A stretch of 64,000 nucleotides of DNA from Varroa destructor (taxonomy: Eukaryota > Arthropoda > Arachnida > Mesostigmata > Varroidae): assembly GCF_002443255.2 (NCBI RefSeq), contig NW_019211459.1, positions 1,102,000-1,165,999 of the forward strand, given 5' to 3'. Shown piece after piece: positions 51,301 to 64,000 of this stretch. The position numbers were made by a program, and so were the translations under genes. The notes beneath the pieces are model-generated. The model was not told the DNA's origin. It saw nothing but the letters and a program-made list of their open reading frames with translations, and ran no database searches. Every line of letters starts with the position of its first letter. Positions within the stretch are counted from its first letter, which is position 1.

Positions 51301-52770
51301 ATTTCGGTCGCATTAGCGACATTTACTGCTGGCATCTTTCAATCCCCGTTCGCTCTGATCGGAAAGACCAGGCGAGTGGGACAGGCTAACTCAGTTCGGT
51401 TCTGCGGCGCGCTAGGCATCGTCGGCCGCTTACATCACTATAGACGTCTGCTGAAATGGAAGTTTTCGCGTCGAATTCAAGATCCGATGTTTCGGCCTTC
51501 GCCGGACTCGGCCAAATACAAACGTCCTTTATCACATTTGTGGAAAAGAGAAAAAATGATAGCGCTGGGGAAAGGTCAAAAAGCTTTGCTAAAATTCTCT
51601 CTTTCTTATCCATAATTAAATTGGAAGAAAGTTGTATACAAACGTCAATGTGTAGGAATCCTTTGTTTAACTTTTATTCAACGAGAGCCGGATTTAGAGA
51701 TTTATCCACAGCTGTGTTTAGTTGGTTGTTGGGATGCGAAAGGGTGCAAGGCTATTCTTCACAGTGAGTATCTGCAAGGACACTTGTGATAACAAGCAGC
51801 CTTCCATCGATGCGACCGCTCTTTATGATCTCCGGCCGACCACTTAGAGCGTATTTTCCACACATCTTACTGAGGATTTATCGTTTCTAATTTAGGCCTA
51901 TAGAATACCTATAAATTTAGACGTAGATAAGTGACGATTATGGTGCACTGTTTCTATGCGCCATTAATTAACTCTGTTTATCACCACTTACATATTATTA
52001 CGTTGGTACTTAATAACAATTCACAGCTGTGCTCTCTCTTTTGCGTGCTGCACACATGAGCGTCTTTCAGGCAGACTTGGCACCTGTCATTAAACTATAA
52101 CGGAACTTGACAGTGCTGTCAATTGGCAAACACGAAGTCAATGTAAGATAACAAAATCTATATCAGAATGTGATGTAACCCACACGAATGCGCAATAACT
52201 GCGACATTCGTTGTGGCATAGGTATAAGTGACGTTAAACCGCACGTGACCACCATTTGTTTGCGTACCATGTACAGATACTGCTTTAAGAACATCTACAC
52301 ATTATTTTAAAAAGCCTGGTCTCCTATTGAACACTCCGCATCTAGCTGAAAGTCCTAGTCTAACCGCTTATATCGAGAACAATTAATATGGTGAACATAT
52401 CTCTGTATGTTCCGTCAAATGTATTGATCCTCAACATGAAATAGAGTGCTTCTAATCTCGGCCTCGAATATAGACCAGCTCACATGTCTGGGATACTAGT
52501 AGCCAAATGTTTGACACTAAGAGCGCACAGAACGATATTAATAGAACGTTTAAAAGTGGCTTTGTTTAGATATGCCCAATTTCACCGTTGCAGAGCGTTC
52601 ATCTCTAGAAAGACACACAGAGAGGACGAGTCCCTCCATCTCTTCCAACTTTCCTTCCATGCCAGTCAAGAAGCAACAGCGTTAACAGCAATTTCCGGAT
52701 GAACCTCGCTAGTCGACGAAATAGGGAAAAATCCAGATCAGTATTTCCTTAGATGGGAGCAGCGAACTGG

Positions 52771-52790
52771 CCAGCCAGCCAGCCAGCCAG
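52771..52790. repeat. (CCAG)5 tetranucleotide repeat
   Basis: Five perfect CCAG units, immediately preceded by CTGG. This is the only clean tetranucleotide repeat noticed in the window. Confidence 0.95.
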
Positions 52791-53350
52791 GACGGGGGGA
52801 GGTGAGGGGAACCAGTTCTATGATGGGCGTGTTTTTTTGGCTTCGACAGTCATTTCTGCCCTTCGAGTGCGTAAGGGTCTGCTTCTTGTTGGTGAATAAA
52901 TTCAACGAGGAGGCGAAGGAATCTCATTGGCTACTTTAGCTCTCCAGCGCTGATTCGTGCGCCAAATCGAGGTGTTCCCCACTTTGAAGGCCAACTAGTT
53001 CAGTAGCGGCATGCTTGGGGGTCCCGGAGTCGGCGCCAAGATAAGCTCGGCTCATCTACACAGATCTAACCAACATTAGACTACTCGAATAAGAGTAATG
53101 GTAAACTAGCGCAGGCAAAAAACAAGGAAAAGAAAGGGCGCGTGAAAGGGAGAAACAAATAATATCATGTACAGTTTGTGGGAGTTAGTAGCCAAGAGTA
53201 GGAGTACCGCAAGGGAGAAAGGATTGTATGATACTAATCTAATAAAAACAAGGCTACCACGCCGCCAGACCCGTCGCCTATAACCCCAGTCGAATAGTTT
53301 ACTGTACTTCTTCTGTTACGATTACTATTACATCCGCGGCTGCTGCTGCT

Positions 53351-53399
53351 AACGGTTAGGCACACCGGTCAACGGTTAGGCACCAAAAAGGGTTAGGCA
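53351..53399. repeat. Three GGTTAGGCA copies, about 20-bp period
   Basis: AACGGTTAGGCAC occurs at 53351-53363 and again at 53371-53383, and GGTTAGGCA recurs at 53391-53399. The spacing is 20 then 17 bp. Each copy contains TTAGGC, but the copies are not head-to-tail telomere units. Confidence 0.9.
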
Positions 53400-54464
53400 A
53401 GATAACCGTGTGTTGGATCTGACGCTGACGAAGAAGGTGAATGACTAGCTCCGTTAAAAGATCAAGAAGCATATTCAGTATTGTACCGGCTATTAAGATG
53501 TTTAAGCATACGTAATTTTTTTTGCTCCTTTTTCTCTACACCCGTATTATAATTTACAAATGATTGTCTAACATACTAACTATCTTCGTTTTCTCGAGCA
53601 ACGCTAGACGACAGCACCAGACGTCAAGCCTGAAACTGCCTACATTCAACATCAGGTCGTGTTCCAAACTGAAACAACGTTTGTTAAAATTAGGGTTGTT
53701 CACGAACACTTGAAAATTTACGTCATGGAAATAATCTTGAAATATTCGTTAACAAGCGTACTTCTGTTAACAACAAAAAAATGGCAGTCAACTTCCAAAA
53801 AGAAAAACACTTTTTTTATTGTATGGTCCGCGAGCAGCGTACAAAGCTACGTACCGCTCTGGATATGTACCATTCGAGACATCTCGAATAATCCCTATGT
53901 ATGTTCTCTGTGCATTCACCGCCTAGACTATCACATTCTGTGCAAGTTTAGCGTTATAGGTGCAGGCCCTATCGTCTATGGACTGCGAATTTTAGAGAAG
54001 AACCACGTTATCTTATAAGCATTATCGTATCAATGATACGCATGACTTTAAGGAAATCATGCGTTCATTTAACCAGCAACCCTATTTGTTCGAACGTGTA
54101 CATCCTGTTCTATCATATTACATATTGTTGAACTAAAAAAATAGGCATAAGGACTAAGGAAAGTGTTCTTACGCACAAAGTCACCTCTAGGTAATTTTTC
54201 TACCACGGGAGCTACTTAACAAAAATTGGATTATTGCAAATCCGAAACATAACGAGAAGACAGCCTTGCCTTTCATTCCTTACCCCTGCCTCTCCCCCGC
54301 CATGATAAAGAGTAATGATATTCTTTCTGACTAAAAACCTGCTGCTCACTCTCATATAATTTGCTTAAATATGTGTGCGGTGTGGTCGGTCACCCTTAAA
54401 GTGAAGGGCCACTGAGTTTACTGCCACTACCCTACCGGAAGATAGCTCACTTCAGTTCCCACAA

Positions 54465-54490
54465 CTTTCTTATAGACATGTATAAGAAAG
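54465..54490. repeat. Perfect inverted repeat, 10-bp arms
   Basis: CTTTCTTATA (54465-54474) and TATAAGAAAG (54481-54490) flank a 6-nt loop. At 10 AT-rich base pairs this is near the chance limit for the window, and it serves as a comparison for the four long hairpins. Confidence 0.85.
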
Positions 54491-57400
54491 CAAATAGCCG
54501 CCAACAGATTCCCTTGAACGACTAAAATGTTTAAGTTAGCAGTGCGCTTCATGGGGAGAGGAATCAACTATCTTCGAGGAGAAAAGTGTTCACTATTCCA
54601 CAGCTATATTGTTGAATGTAGTCTAGCGTCAGCCTACCTAGATCGCTTTAAGGGTAAATTTCGATCGGGCAAACGTACAGACAGACACCAATGTTAGATA
54701 TAGATGACCGCTAGATAGAAATGAGAATGTCAGCCATATTATGTCCAGTAAAAAAATAGGCTGTTTCGAAAACAGTTGCGACTCCTGTTGATTAAAGCGT
54801 TTTTAAAAAAGAATGAAAAAAAAAAATACGTTCGGGTACAAACATGGGCAACAGAAGTTTGCTCTGTATCTATTTGTTAACTAATGCGTTACAAATGTTT
54901 GTTCTCCTTTTTGGCGAAAAAAGCATTTGCTTTCAAAACTTCGGGTGCCTTTTCTAGCTGCATCGGAAGAACTCACAATAGCAGTGCAAAGAATATTTAC
55001 ATATCTGTCTGTCACGCTTCCCTCAGGGGATTTTTCTGGCACAGTCAGATTGGCTGGTAGTATTCTCGAAAAGCACGTTCCTTGGGTCCAATAAAAGGTA
55101 CAACGCGGATTGTTAGGCCGAGTTGCGCAATTCCATCCATCACGGAGTTTCGTAGATTCCGGCGACCACTTTAACTAGCGTCGTGGTTTTTATCGATGAC
55201 CGTACGACGACAAACGGATAATAGAAAATAGGAAAAACCAAACTGATTTACGTGTGTAGCCCTAATATGGCGGATGAAAAGGAAAACGTGGCTGGCTGTG
55301 TCAAATGCATATTGTGCGAGACCAGAGCTTTGACAAACAATCTGCATTGGGATTCCTAACTAGTATAGATATAATACAAGCGCAGATAAGTAAGCAAAAT
55401 AGTATAGAAATCCTTAAATGTGAGTTAACATGGGCAGATTTTATTACGCTCGGAAATACAATAAAACTAGCCGAGGCAACATGGCCCGCGGCCACAGTAG
55501 CATTAGACCATCAGTCGCTTGTGAGTCTGACAATGAGCACAAGCTATTGGTAAAAGGATGTCCGTGACGTCGCTTTTCCTTAAAAATTACAGTTATTTTA
55601 CACATTTTTCGTTCAGGATATGTATTTATCCCGATACAACGAAATCCTTTGCTTGCACAAACTAATACACTCTACGGAACAGAATTAGCTTTTCTAGAAC
55701 AACTAAGTATATACTATTTATGCTTTTTTTCAGTTTTATTATGTACTTCTAAGCCGCCAAACACGCGGCAGATTAGTTCCACGAATCTCTACTATTTCTA
55801 AGCTAAGGAAGCATTTTTATTGTTTATAAAGATTAGCTATCGAACCGAACTAGAATCTATAGACACTGCTATTCATAGAGAGCACAGGTTGTCCATGGCC
55901 TTTAAAGATATCGACTGCCTGACTGCCCTAGTCAAAGTTCGCCACTATTTAGAAGGTAAAACGGCAATCCAAAAGAGCATTTACATTACAGTCACTACCG
56001 GTTTTTTGTTCATAAATGATGTGTAGCTGGTCAGCGGTCTACCATCAGTCTGTTGTCCCAAGACTGGGACATGTGTTTTAGTGTCTTTGCCTGCCCGACC
56101 AAGACTAGAAAAGTTTTGGTTGGAATGTCCAACAATCTTTTCGACTATAGTCGGTCTGAGAAGGAGTAAAGTAAATTGCGCCTAAAGCTCTTAAAAATTG
56201 TCGTTGATCTGGGCCCATCTAAGCGCTTCAATGGTACGTATGACTTTTTTTTTTTGCTGATCTTCATTTCCTTAAACAGGTTCGCGCATTCATGACCGGC
56301 AAGATTGTCGTGTCTGGTAGTACACACAGCGGAAATAGAGGCGAGCATAAGCCCTGCTTAATGACTATACGCCGCAATCGTTTGCGCCCTCTGCTATCAG
56401 AGGCCAATCCTTATTACTATATTTAGGATGAACTAAGTTCACGCTATAATAGATTCGATCCTGCCTTCTGGCCGGCGCTCAGCTGCGAGAAATTCCTAGC
56501 TTCGCGTCAGATGATTTCCAAGGACGAAAACTATATCCAATTGATATCTAGAATCAAATCCCGCAAAATGTGACATGTGAAGGATCTGTTTATGCCAATT
56601 CTTGCATGTGCAGTATACCAAGGCTTCAAAAGGCGAGCGGACGAGAGCTAGAAGCCTTTTCTTTTCGACAAAGGTGGAATAAGGAAGCTCGAAAGCAGTG
56701 CCATCGTAAGCCTGTTATAAAAACCTGGAAGAAGACTTTCGTATAGGGAGCGTTTTAGGCCCAAATCACATGTTGAACCTTAACAGCTGGCATAGTTGAT
56801 CTCTTCAAGAATTGCATTTCTATGAGTTTCTACAAAATGAGCGCGTTATCACATGCCTGGCCTCTACAGTGGAATACCTCTGGAATGAAGGCCGTCTTCC
56901 AAAGCAGATCGTTTAGCAGAAGCACCGGATTTGAATTAATCTATAAATGTACCTAGAGAAATTTTCTGAATTATTCGACGCATGTATTAATGCTGCCCGT
57001 GCACCTTGCATCGTTGCTAGATTAAACGCCCTCGATGATGGTAACTCTGCATGCATCTGGCAGAATGCCAGATCTCCATTTTTTTCAGTGCTACCTTATT
57101 GAAATAGCCATAATGCGAATTATTCTTGATTCCAAAAGTAAACAGCGTTTCTCGTCGATGAGCCTGTCCTCCTTCTCCGCTCTCCTCACTAAGACCTAGG
57201 AAGACATTTCGAGGGAGCCACTAATGGTCAGGGCCATCGTGCCCATGTTCTTTTTCGGATAATGCGTTTCCAAGATGGTTGTTACGTGTGCCGCTGGACA
57301 TACTCCCTATTTCACTGGGAACTCAGGCATCCTTTTCAACATAGACAAGAAAAATTGCTTTTAATCTGTCTCATGTCTTCCTGATAAAATATCCGTTAGC

Positions 57401-60310
57401 AGTGAGGTTGTATGATCAGCTACTACAAAAGCAATGTTCTGATTTTGAACGCGTGGATTGCACACATTTTAAGCCATCGAACATTGATTGGCTGTTAAAA
57501 TGATTTTCAGTATTTTTTTTACGGAAACAAAGGTGCAGTCATGTGCCACAGATGTATTCCCCGTGCTTACGTTGGACATGACAACGATAATGAACTACAT
57601 CAATCTGGTTTGCAAGCATATTATTATCATTAGAACTATTCCATCAATTTCTATAATTTCAATATACCACTCCGGCCACTTTTTAGCATTCGAGTAGACA
57701 TAGAACAAGAAATTAGCTCGGAAAGTACCAATTAAGGCGACCTAAGCACGATTAATACTGCTTCGTGTTACTGCCACGACGCTCCCTGGGAGTTCAACAA
57801 GAAAACTGAACAAGTGTCACCTTCAATGAGACGGACCACAAACGACACGTCGGAGCTCCATACGTTCCTCAAACGGTTCTCTATATGTATAGACTTATAT
57901 TACATCCGCAACAAAAGCAAGTGGTCCAGCACCTAGTGCTATTGCTGTTATCACCACTATGACAATGTCTAGGTTCCACTGCACGTCACTGCACAACATC
58001 GACACTGGAAATACTACCGTACAATCGTCTGACTGTCGAAATGATTAAAATACAGGGCCCCACAATACTTGCTACGTCCTACCCAGTTTTCACTGTACTA
58101 CATTGTCACAGAAACTAAGTTGCGTTTCGTTATATACTTATCACAATACGACCCACACACATGTGGGAGCTCTGTCGAGCAGTGATTTACTGGAAAAACT
58201 CTTCATTGCATCGCAATTCCGTTTTGAATCTATCACAAACTAATGGCCATCGGCATAGCACTGAGCGATGTCACAAGCGTTTGTTATCTTTGTTGAGAAC
58301 TCGCACATCCTCATGTATCATGTAGAATCGCACGTGAAGCACACCAAGACAAAGTTATCTTAATACTCAACTGTATGTCGGTCAGCACTTGCATTCGACC
58401 AGCTCAATAGAGATAAGCAAGAAGGAAAACCTAAGTTCAGAAACGGTATTTCAGCAACCTTTGGGTCTCGTTTCCCCGACATTCGTATCGACAAATTCAT
58501 GATATTTATCATCAATTCCTCCATTGACGAATTCACGAATCGGAAGCTGAGGCTTGCCGACCGATGCATGAGCGTATCAATAGTGTTTTGCAAATCTGTT
58601 ACTGTCATCTTTACGTCTTCGATGCAAACCTAGAACTTCACTAGTTTCCTTAGCGTCAATCTCATGGAGTCGAGACAATTTTTTCTCAGTGATATTCTGT
58701 GTAGGCTTGGTTTTACTATTCATTGATGGCCTATAATCGTTTGTTTGAAATGAGCCAATGATGTCGTCATTTGCAAGAGCGCTCGATAGCAGAGCGGCTT
58801 TTACAGTACGCGAATTGACGAGAAAAATGTTTTGGTCCTTTGGATTAATTTCATTGCAGGCGATAGCGTTGCTTTTTGTCACTTTATAGCTCCCTGTTAG
58901 CAATTTTGCTTTGTCTTGGGGATAAAACTACCAGCAAGGGCTTGGGGTAGCATCTTCGTTTGGGACTTTCATCGATTGGCAACGTCGGGCGGGTCATACG
59001 AGCATCATTTCGTTAGAGCGTAGAGTGTATAGTGTCAGCTGTTGACTAGCGGAGGTCATTAAAAGTGACGGAAAAAAATCAGATATGGTTCCCCATCTTG
59101 CATGCTCAGATCAGTCCACCTACAATTACTATTAGAAACGATTTTCAGCAGCGACTGTAGCTTTGCCTAGCACAAACAAAGCGTACATCCAGTCAAATAG
59201 GTATGATCATTTGAAAATAATGTTGGGTTTATGAGCGTAGATTAACGAGCTATCGTTTGAATTAGCAACGACGTGATATCATGGTTAGCGCAATCGATAT
59301 AACTGCGGCGTTCCAGCAGGGGCCGTTTGTCATCTGGTTCCGCTCAATTTCTCTTACATTCTAAAACAGCTATTCAACTGCTGTACTAGTCTTTTCCTCT
59401 TCCACCGGCACCCCTTTTAGCTTACTCCCCGTGATCCTAAGAGCCTCCGCCAGATACATGGTGAATATAATGGGCTAACGGTAGAGAGAAAGCGCGTGCG
59501 AAGGAAAAACCAGGTGCGATAAACACAGAGAAACAGCCTAACTTATTAACTTAGATAGCAATTCAACAGCATCGTAAAAGGCTCATTCACTGGCAGAAGT
59601 TTTTCGACGAAACCGCCAACGATGATGATGATGATCAGCGTTCTGCTGTCGTTTCTTCGCTCGAAACATTGGGCCAGTTTTTTTTATCAGTAGAAAACTT
59701 TATTGGCAATCTCTAGAGCTATTAGACAGTACTAGTGAACCTGTCGGCTTCGATGTTCGAAAACCCTAAATTCGCTCGATAATTTTATGGAGCTCAATAT
59801 CAATGCTAACACCATAATCCAATACAAGATGTCATGTAAAGCATATACAATCGTTTTCTAAGCTGTTGCCCATCGAATAAATCCGTTCACAGATTGACTT
59901 CCGTTTCTCTTTCTGGGACCGCACTTATGATGACAAGACACATCATAATACTAGGCCACATTTGGGGAAGACACAAATTATGTTTGGGCTATTCAGACAA
60001 GTGGGTTACGCACGAGAGGGCACGTCCTAATGCCCAATAACTGCAGCAGACAGAACGACGCGTCGAGGAGGATAACACCGATGCAGACGCACAACTGACG
60101 TTGGCCACAGCCTTAGCTAGTACCAGCCAGTATCTATCGGACGATAGAACCCTGAATCATCCAACCTCATGAGGAATATCGTCTCTCATATTATACAGTA
60201 TGCTAATCGAGACATGAACATATTGCAAAAGGAAGGAAGTCACCCTATTTTCGCCCGAACCGACCTATTCCCACCCTGGCCTGCATTTACAACGGCATAC
60301 GGATAGATAC

Positions 60311-60325
60311 ATATATATATATATA
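60311..60325. repeat. (AT)n microsatellite
   Basis: About fifteen bases of alternating AT. Confidence 0.85.
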
Positions 60326-61626
60326 CATTCGATATTACGGTCGAAGGTATGATACTTGATTTACTATACTGCGGCTGTATCGTCTGTGTTTTCAGATAAC
60401 CGAAGACAAAAGAGAGGTTACGGTTGTGACTAAGGCCATGTGGCACATACCACATGACCGCAATAGTTTAAACATCTAAATGGTTTAGCAACGCGTGAAT
60501 CTTACGTTGGATCTCGTTTATCGAGAATTAAGCGTTGTAAAACGACGAATAAAAATAGAAATGCGTTTTATGGATTTCTCTACAGCACTCGAGCTGTGAT
60601 GTAGAAATACAATACATAGAGCATAAAGCCCTTTTTTTTTAGTTCTATCCTGTACATAAGTTTGGGCACATCGGAAAAAGGTTGGGTTTATTTGCTCGCT
60701 TAGAATATGTCTTCTATCCGGAAAACCCACTGCCTATCGCAAGCAGGCTAAACGATTCGAAAAACTTCGGGACAAGTCTAACCGAGCAATGTCCTTCCAA
60801 AATATATTTATATATATAAAATTATAACCCTCCTAAGCCTGCCTGTGTGCGAAGCCAGTGAGGTCGGACGGCCTTCACACTGTAGGATAGACTTGGCATA
60901 ATTTCCATGCCAAGCACTGCCAGTCAATTAGGACAAAAAGCCGTTTTCAGGTTCATACGATCCTCTACGGATATCTATGAAAAGCTTTTGTCGGCTTTCT
61001 GAAATCTGTCCGTGTTAGTTAAACAGATTTTGTAGTTAAGGCTCAGTCATCCAAGGCCATCTAACTGGTTAAATATAATCTGCTGTGGGTTAGGTGTGTG
61101 GCCTCTGTTGACAAGTAAATTTTAGCATCCTTACCTATTTGCTGGATTTTATCGCCTATATATACATATTTTTTTAGGCCCTATGCTAACAGTCCTTCAA
61201 ACATCAAGAGGCGAACTAAATGCTCGTATTGAGCTTGTTGCACATGCTAATTTTGCGTTGGACCGATACGGATTCGTCGACATTAGACCATTGTTCCTGT
61301 ACAGCGATATACCGTAGTGGTAAAATTTCATAAAGGTATCAGCAAGGCACTAAACGTATCCCTCTTTCAGCTGTTTCTATATGATAAAGCTATACAAAAA
61401 GCAGCACATAGGTTCCTAGTATACTGTGAAATATAAACTAATAGCACTTAGTCACCTCTTCAGCAAAGCACCTTTTACTGATAAGTACTTACTTTGATTA
61501 TCTCTAGTGCTTATATTCTATGCACAACGGTGCATTTGACTACAATATGATGGTCTGTGAAGAATGGCATCTTCCGTCAGGAGTTTCGAGTAATTTTCCG
61601 TGTTGCTTTTTCATTTCTATATTAAA

Positions 61627-61642
61627 AATAATAATAATAATA
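61627..61642. repeat. (AAT)n trinucleotide run
   Basis: Five AAT/ATA units in an A-rich context. Confidence 0.9.
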
Positions 61643-62624
61643 AGGTTTGAAGGGAGGACACATTATGCAAAGGCATTCAGTGGAACCGATGTGACCTTTT
61701 CTGAAGGCAAATGCTGGACAAGCCATTTACCGTAATAGTGCTCCATTAATCTGGCTTCAAGCTCGCGTTTCGTTTTATGCTCGCTCTATAACCCGACGTC
61801 GATATAAACTGCCCGATTGTTTTCGATCTCCCATATGTCCACTGAACTTCAGTCCTGGAACTTTGAGGCGTATCCAGATGGCTCAATAAAATAATAAACA
61901 GCTTTACATACGTCTGTCCCTCAAAATTTATTTTAACTAATTTGTATGACATTCTAGGACCATCAAAAGCTTGCACGTCATACACCGATTTAAGGCTAAA
62001 TTTGCACTAGGGTATTCGTCACGTTTACTGCCAATAATGGCCCTGACAGACCTATGAAATGTAATGACCAGTTTCGATTGGCTCGGTGTTTCCGTGAATC
62101 TCCGTAGTACTACTGCTAAGTTTCTCCACCGCCTACTTTGTCAACTTCTGTGAACCCTTGCGTCACTCAATCGACAACGAACTCTACGAAAATGAGATTA
62201 TATCTTAAGTGTCTACACAGCAGAAGTAAATGAATCTCATGCTACATTCAACTCGAGCCGTAGTTTACTTTCTGTGGCTTGTCATTTCTGCGTATCTAAT
62301 GATCTGACCGGTTCGGACATTTGGCGATATTTCTACCTTCGCAGAGTCTTAGTGATCTAGGTTATCGGTTATTGTCCGCTATATTTAGATAAAAAAAAAA
62401 TGGCCAATAAGAGTACCAGTTTATGGATCATGATAGCACGCTCACTTAGGGCGACTATAAGCGAAATGTTCTGGACATCTACAATTTTTTTCTATAAAAT
62501 TTTATTATTTGACTCACATTGTCTGTCTAGTTCCGAAGCGTTCCAACGTTTCCGATAATTAGCAGAATTTCTCATTTAACCGAATTAGATCATTGCTAGG
62601 AATAGACTAGCCAGTCTAGTGGTG

Positions 62625-62643
62625 TATATATATATATATATAT
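62625..62643. repeat. (TA)n microsatellite
   Basis: Nineteen bases of uninterrupted TA dinucleotide. Confidence 0.9.
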
Positions 62644-64000
62644 GTCAATATTGCCACCATGCGTATGCAGCCCATTGTTACCATACTGCTACGTAGTTTG
62701 CTGTCCTGTATGTGTCGATAAACTTTCATAGAGAGAACAAAGTGTGCACTCTAATTTTAAGCTAATAGCAACAATGAATGATTTCATAAAATAAATTTCA
62801 TTACCCTACGATATATGCTAGAATCAGGGAATCAGTTGAAGTTCTTGAAGAGGGCGCACCAACACTTTTGACAAACGTTGCTCGTCAGTTGTTTCTCTGT
62901 GTACAAGGGGCATGAAGAGAGAATTACACGTTAAACCTGTTTCATTTCATGTCCTTATCCTAGTTCCCCCGACCGCTCAAACCAGAACTACCGTTTGGTT
63001 AAAATCGTTGAAAAAGTAACAAGGATTCGAGGGTTCTTTTTCGAGGGAGGATGGAGAACGTGAGAATTCTCCCTTGGTGTGCAGCGCGCACCGAAGGAGG
63101 GGTTCGAAGACGGATGTACTTTTTCATCTCAATGAGCCCTTACATAGGTTAAAAGCAACACCCAAACCTGCCCGACAAAGTTGTTTTGAGGTTTAGGGAA
63201 TCAGTGTGACTCGATGCAATGGAACTGTTTGGTGTTTACCGGCGACAGCAACAACGTCACCATCACCACAAAAATTACCGTCAGCTACTTAACTAAATAC
63301 AGGTATCTTCTTTTACGTTTTTCCGCAGTGCAGATATTAGCATTTTGTTAGTGGAGTCCTGAAAAGGATAGCTTTCGAGAGATTTACATCAGGATATTTA
63401 GATTAGCCTATGACAACGACGATCGCGCTGAAATGCTACTTCTAGAGCAACAATGGCAGCTGCTTCTGGCACTTACAGGAGAAGGTAGTGTTGTAGTGGT
63501 ATTATAAGTGATAGCAGCGATACCGTCAAAACTGGTCATAGTTGTTTCTATGCAGGACGACGATGAGCTTATTCCGCCTCAGGTGAACACCTAGACTTCG
63601 GAGGTCTTGATTGTCCACTTCGACGACCACCTCTGAGGCAGAAGGCGAGAGAATAGGGGAAGACGTTTGAGCGTCACGATCCTGTGAAATGCATGCAGAT
63701 GCCGTCTACATCAACATTGAGAACAACGTCCATGACATAGCCCGGAATCACAATAGGACTATCACGGGATTGACAACGGTGCCGATAGACATGTGAAAGA
63801 GACAAGCACAATTGTAGCGTAAAATGGTAACGATAACATTGGTCTTGACCTTGCTCGGGGAATGACGAAAATACGAACCATCGCTGCTAGCGTTATCTTC
63901 AACACTTCCACCTTATCGAAGCCGTAGCACAAGAAATAGAGAAAAAGAGAAGGAAGACGTCGTTGTTCAAGAGATTCTTTTCGTCCCCTCAAAAAATAGA

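Larger units (their letters stand above)
45301..58359. other. Non-coding stretch, no recognisable gene
   Basis: The window's longest open frame (174 codons, minus strand, 45413-45937) lies here but matches no family and is within what chance allows. Also present are poly-T and poly-A tracts (for example near 46128 and 50338), a (CCAG)5 run, the 20-bp-period GGTTAGGCA repeat and a 10-bp hairpin at 54465-54490. A minus-strand frame at 56145-56348 carries a weak RNase H-like motif. No RNA gene was seen. Confidence 0.5.
58360..64000. other. Non-coding stretch, no recognisable gene
   Basis: Apart from (TA)n and (AAT)n runs, I see nothing assignable. Two adjoining minus-strand frames at 58360-58903 are hydrophilic and meet with a single frame change, which is discussed as a weak finding. 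The right end of the window (63.4-64.0 kb) is ordinary mixed sequence. Confidence 0.5.

Noticed and set aside
53351..53399. CRISPR-like or telomeric array
   Set aside because: Only three short imperfect copies, with no regular repeat-spacer layout, no cas-like genes and no head-to-tail telomere units.
55267..55359. ATG frame beginning MADEKENV with several cysteines
   Set aside because: It stops after about 30 codons with no plausible donor before the stop, and it conflicts with a longer frame in another phase.
8445..60438. Recurrent octamer TGGCCTTA / TAAGGCCA at about ten sites (for example 8445, 10613, 13280, 16015, 24440, 44456, 51027 and, reversed, 16460, 46900, 60431)
   Set aside because: Higher than the roughly two expected, but it was picked out by eye from tens of thousands of possible octamers, and the flanks do not align into a longer motif or repeat family.

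Overview
This 64 kb window looks like non-coding nuclear DNA of an invertebrate animal, most likely an arthropod, though the group cannot be fixed from the sequence alone. Sampled lines are roughly 40% GC, CG dinucleotides are common (no strong methylation-type depletion), microsatellites are short, mostly (TA)n, and there is a decayed mariner-family transposase. Nothing looks bacterial: there are no operons, no dense long reading frames and no Shine-Dalgarno-spaced starts. The longest open frame is 174 codons and the next 135. By a rough hand estimate (about 6% stop codons per codon at this composition), random sequence of this size would give a longest frame near 140 codons. I therefore treat almost all open frames as chance. 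The window is probably intergenic DNA or the interior of a very long intron.

Layout. 1-19 kb: no recognisable gene; a perfect 20-bp-arm inverted repeat (740-781), a CGG/CTG run, a weak exon candidate with good splice signals on the minus strand (5377-5662), an 18-base G tract (6957-6974), a 14-base C tract (16092-16105) and a small minus-strand frame with two CxxC pairs (18797-19021). 19-37 kb: AT-rich filler with a 20-base A tract, an AT-rich inverted repeat (22841-22920), several (TA)n and (AC)n runs and two further near-perfect hairpins (28471-28513, 35013-35053). 37.3-38.1 kb: the one confident protein relic, a mariner transposase broken by at least five frame changes and several stops. 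38-64 kb: a fourth long hairpin (40507-40556), a GC-richer block at 44.2-45.3 kb with promoter-like features and a (GCC)n run, a small 20-bp-period repeat at 53.35 kb, and otherwise unremarkable AT-rich sequence.

The most unusual signal is structural. Four perfect short-range inverted repeats with arms of 16-20 bp and spacers of 2-18 bp, plus one near-perfect AT-rich example, share no sequence with one another. The next-longest perfect hairpins I found by eye have arms of about 10 bp. Chance predicts far fewer than one such element. They look like independent local inverted duplications, for example from template switching during replication. I found no complete gene, no convincing functional tRNA or rRNA, no CRISPR array and no intact mobile element, and I see no set of genes working together here.
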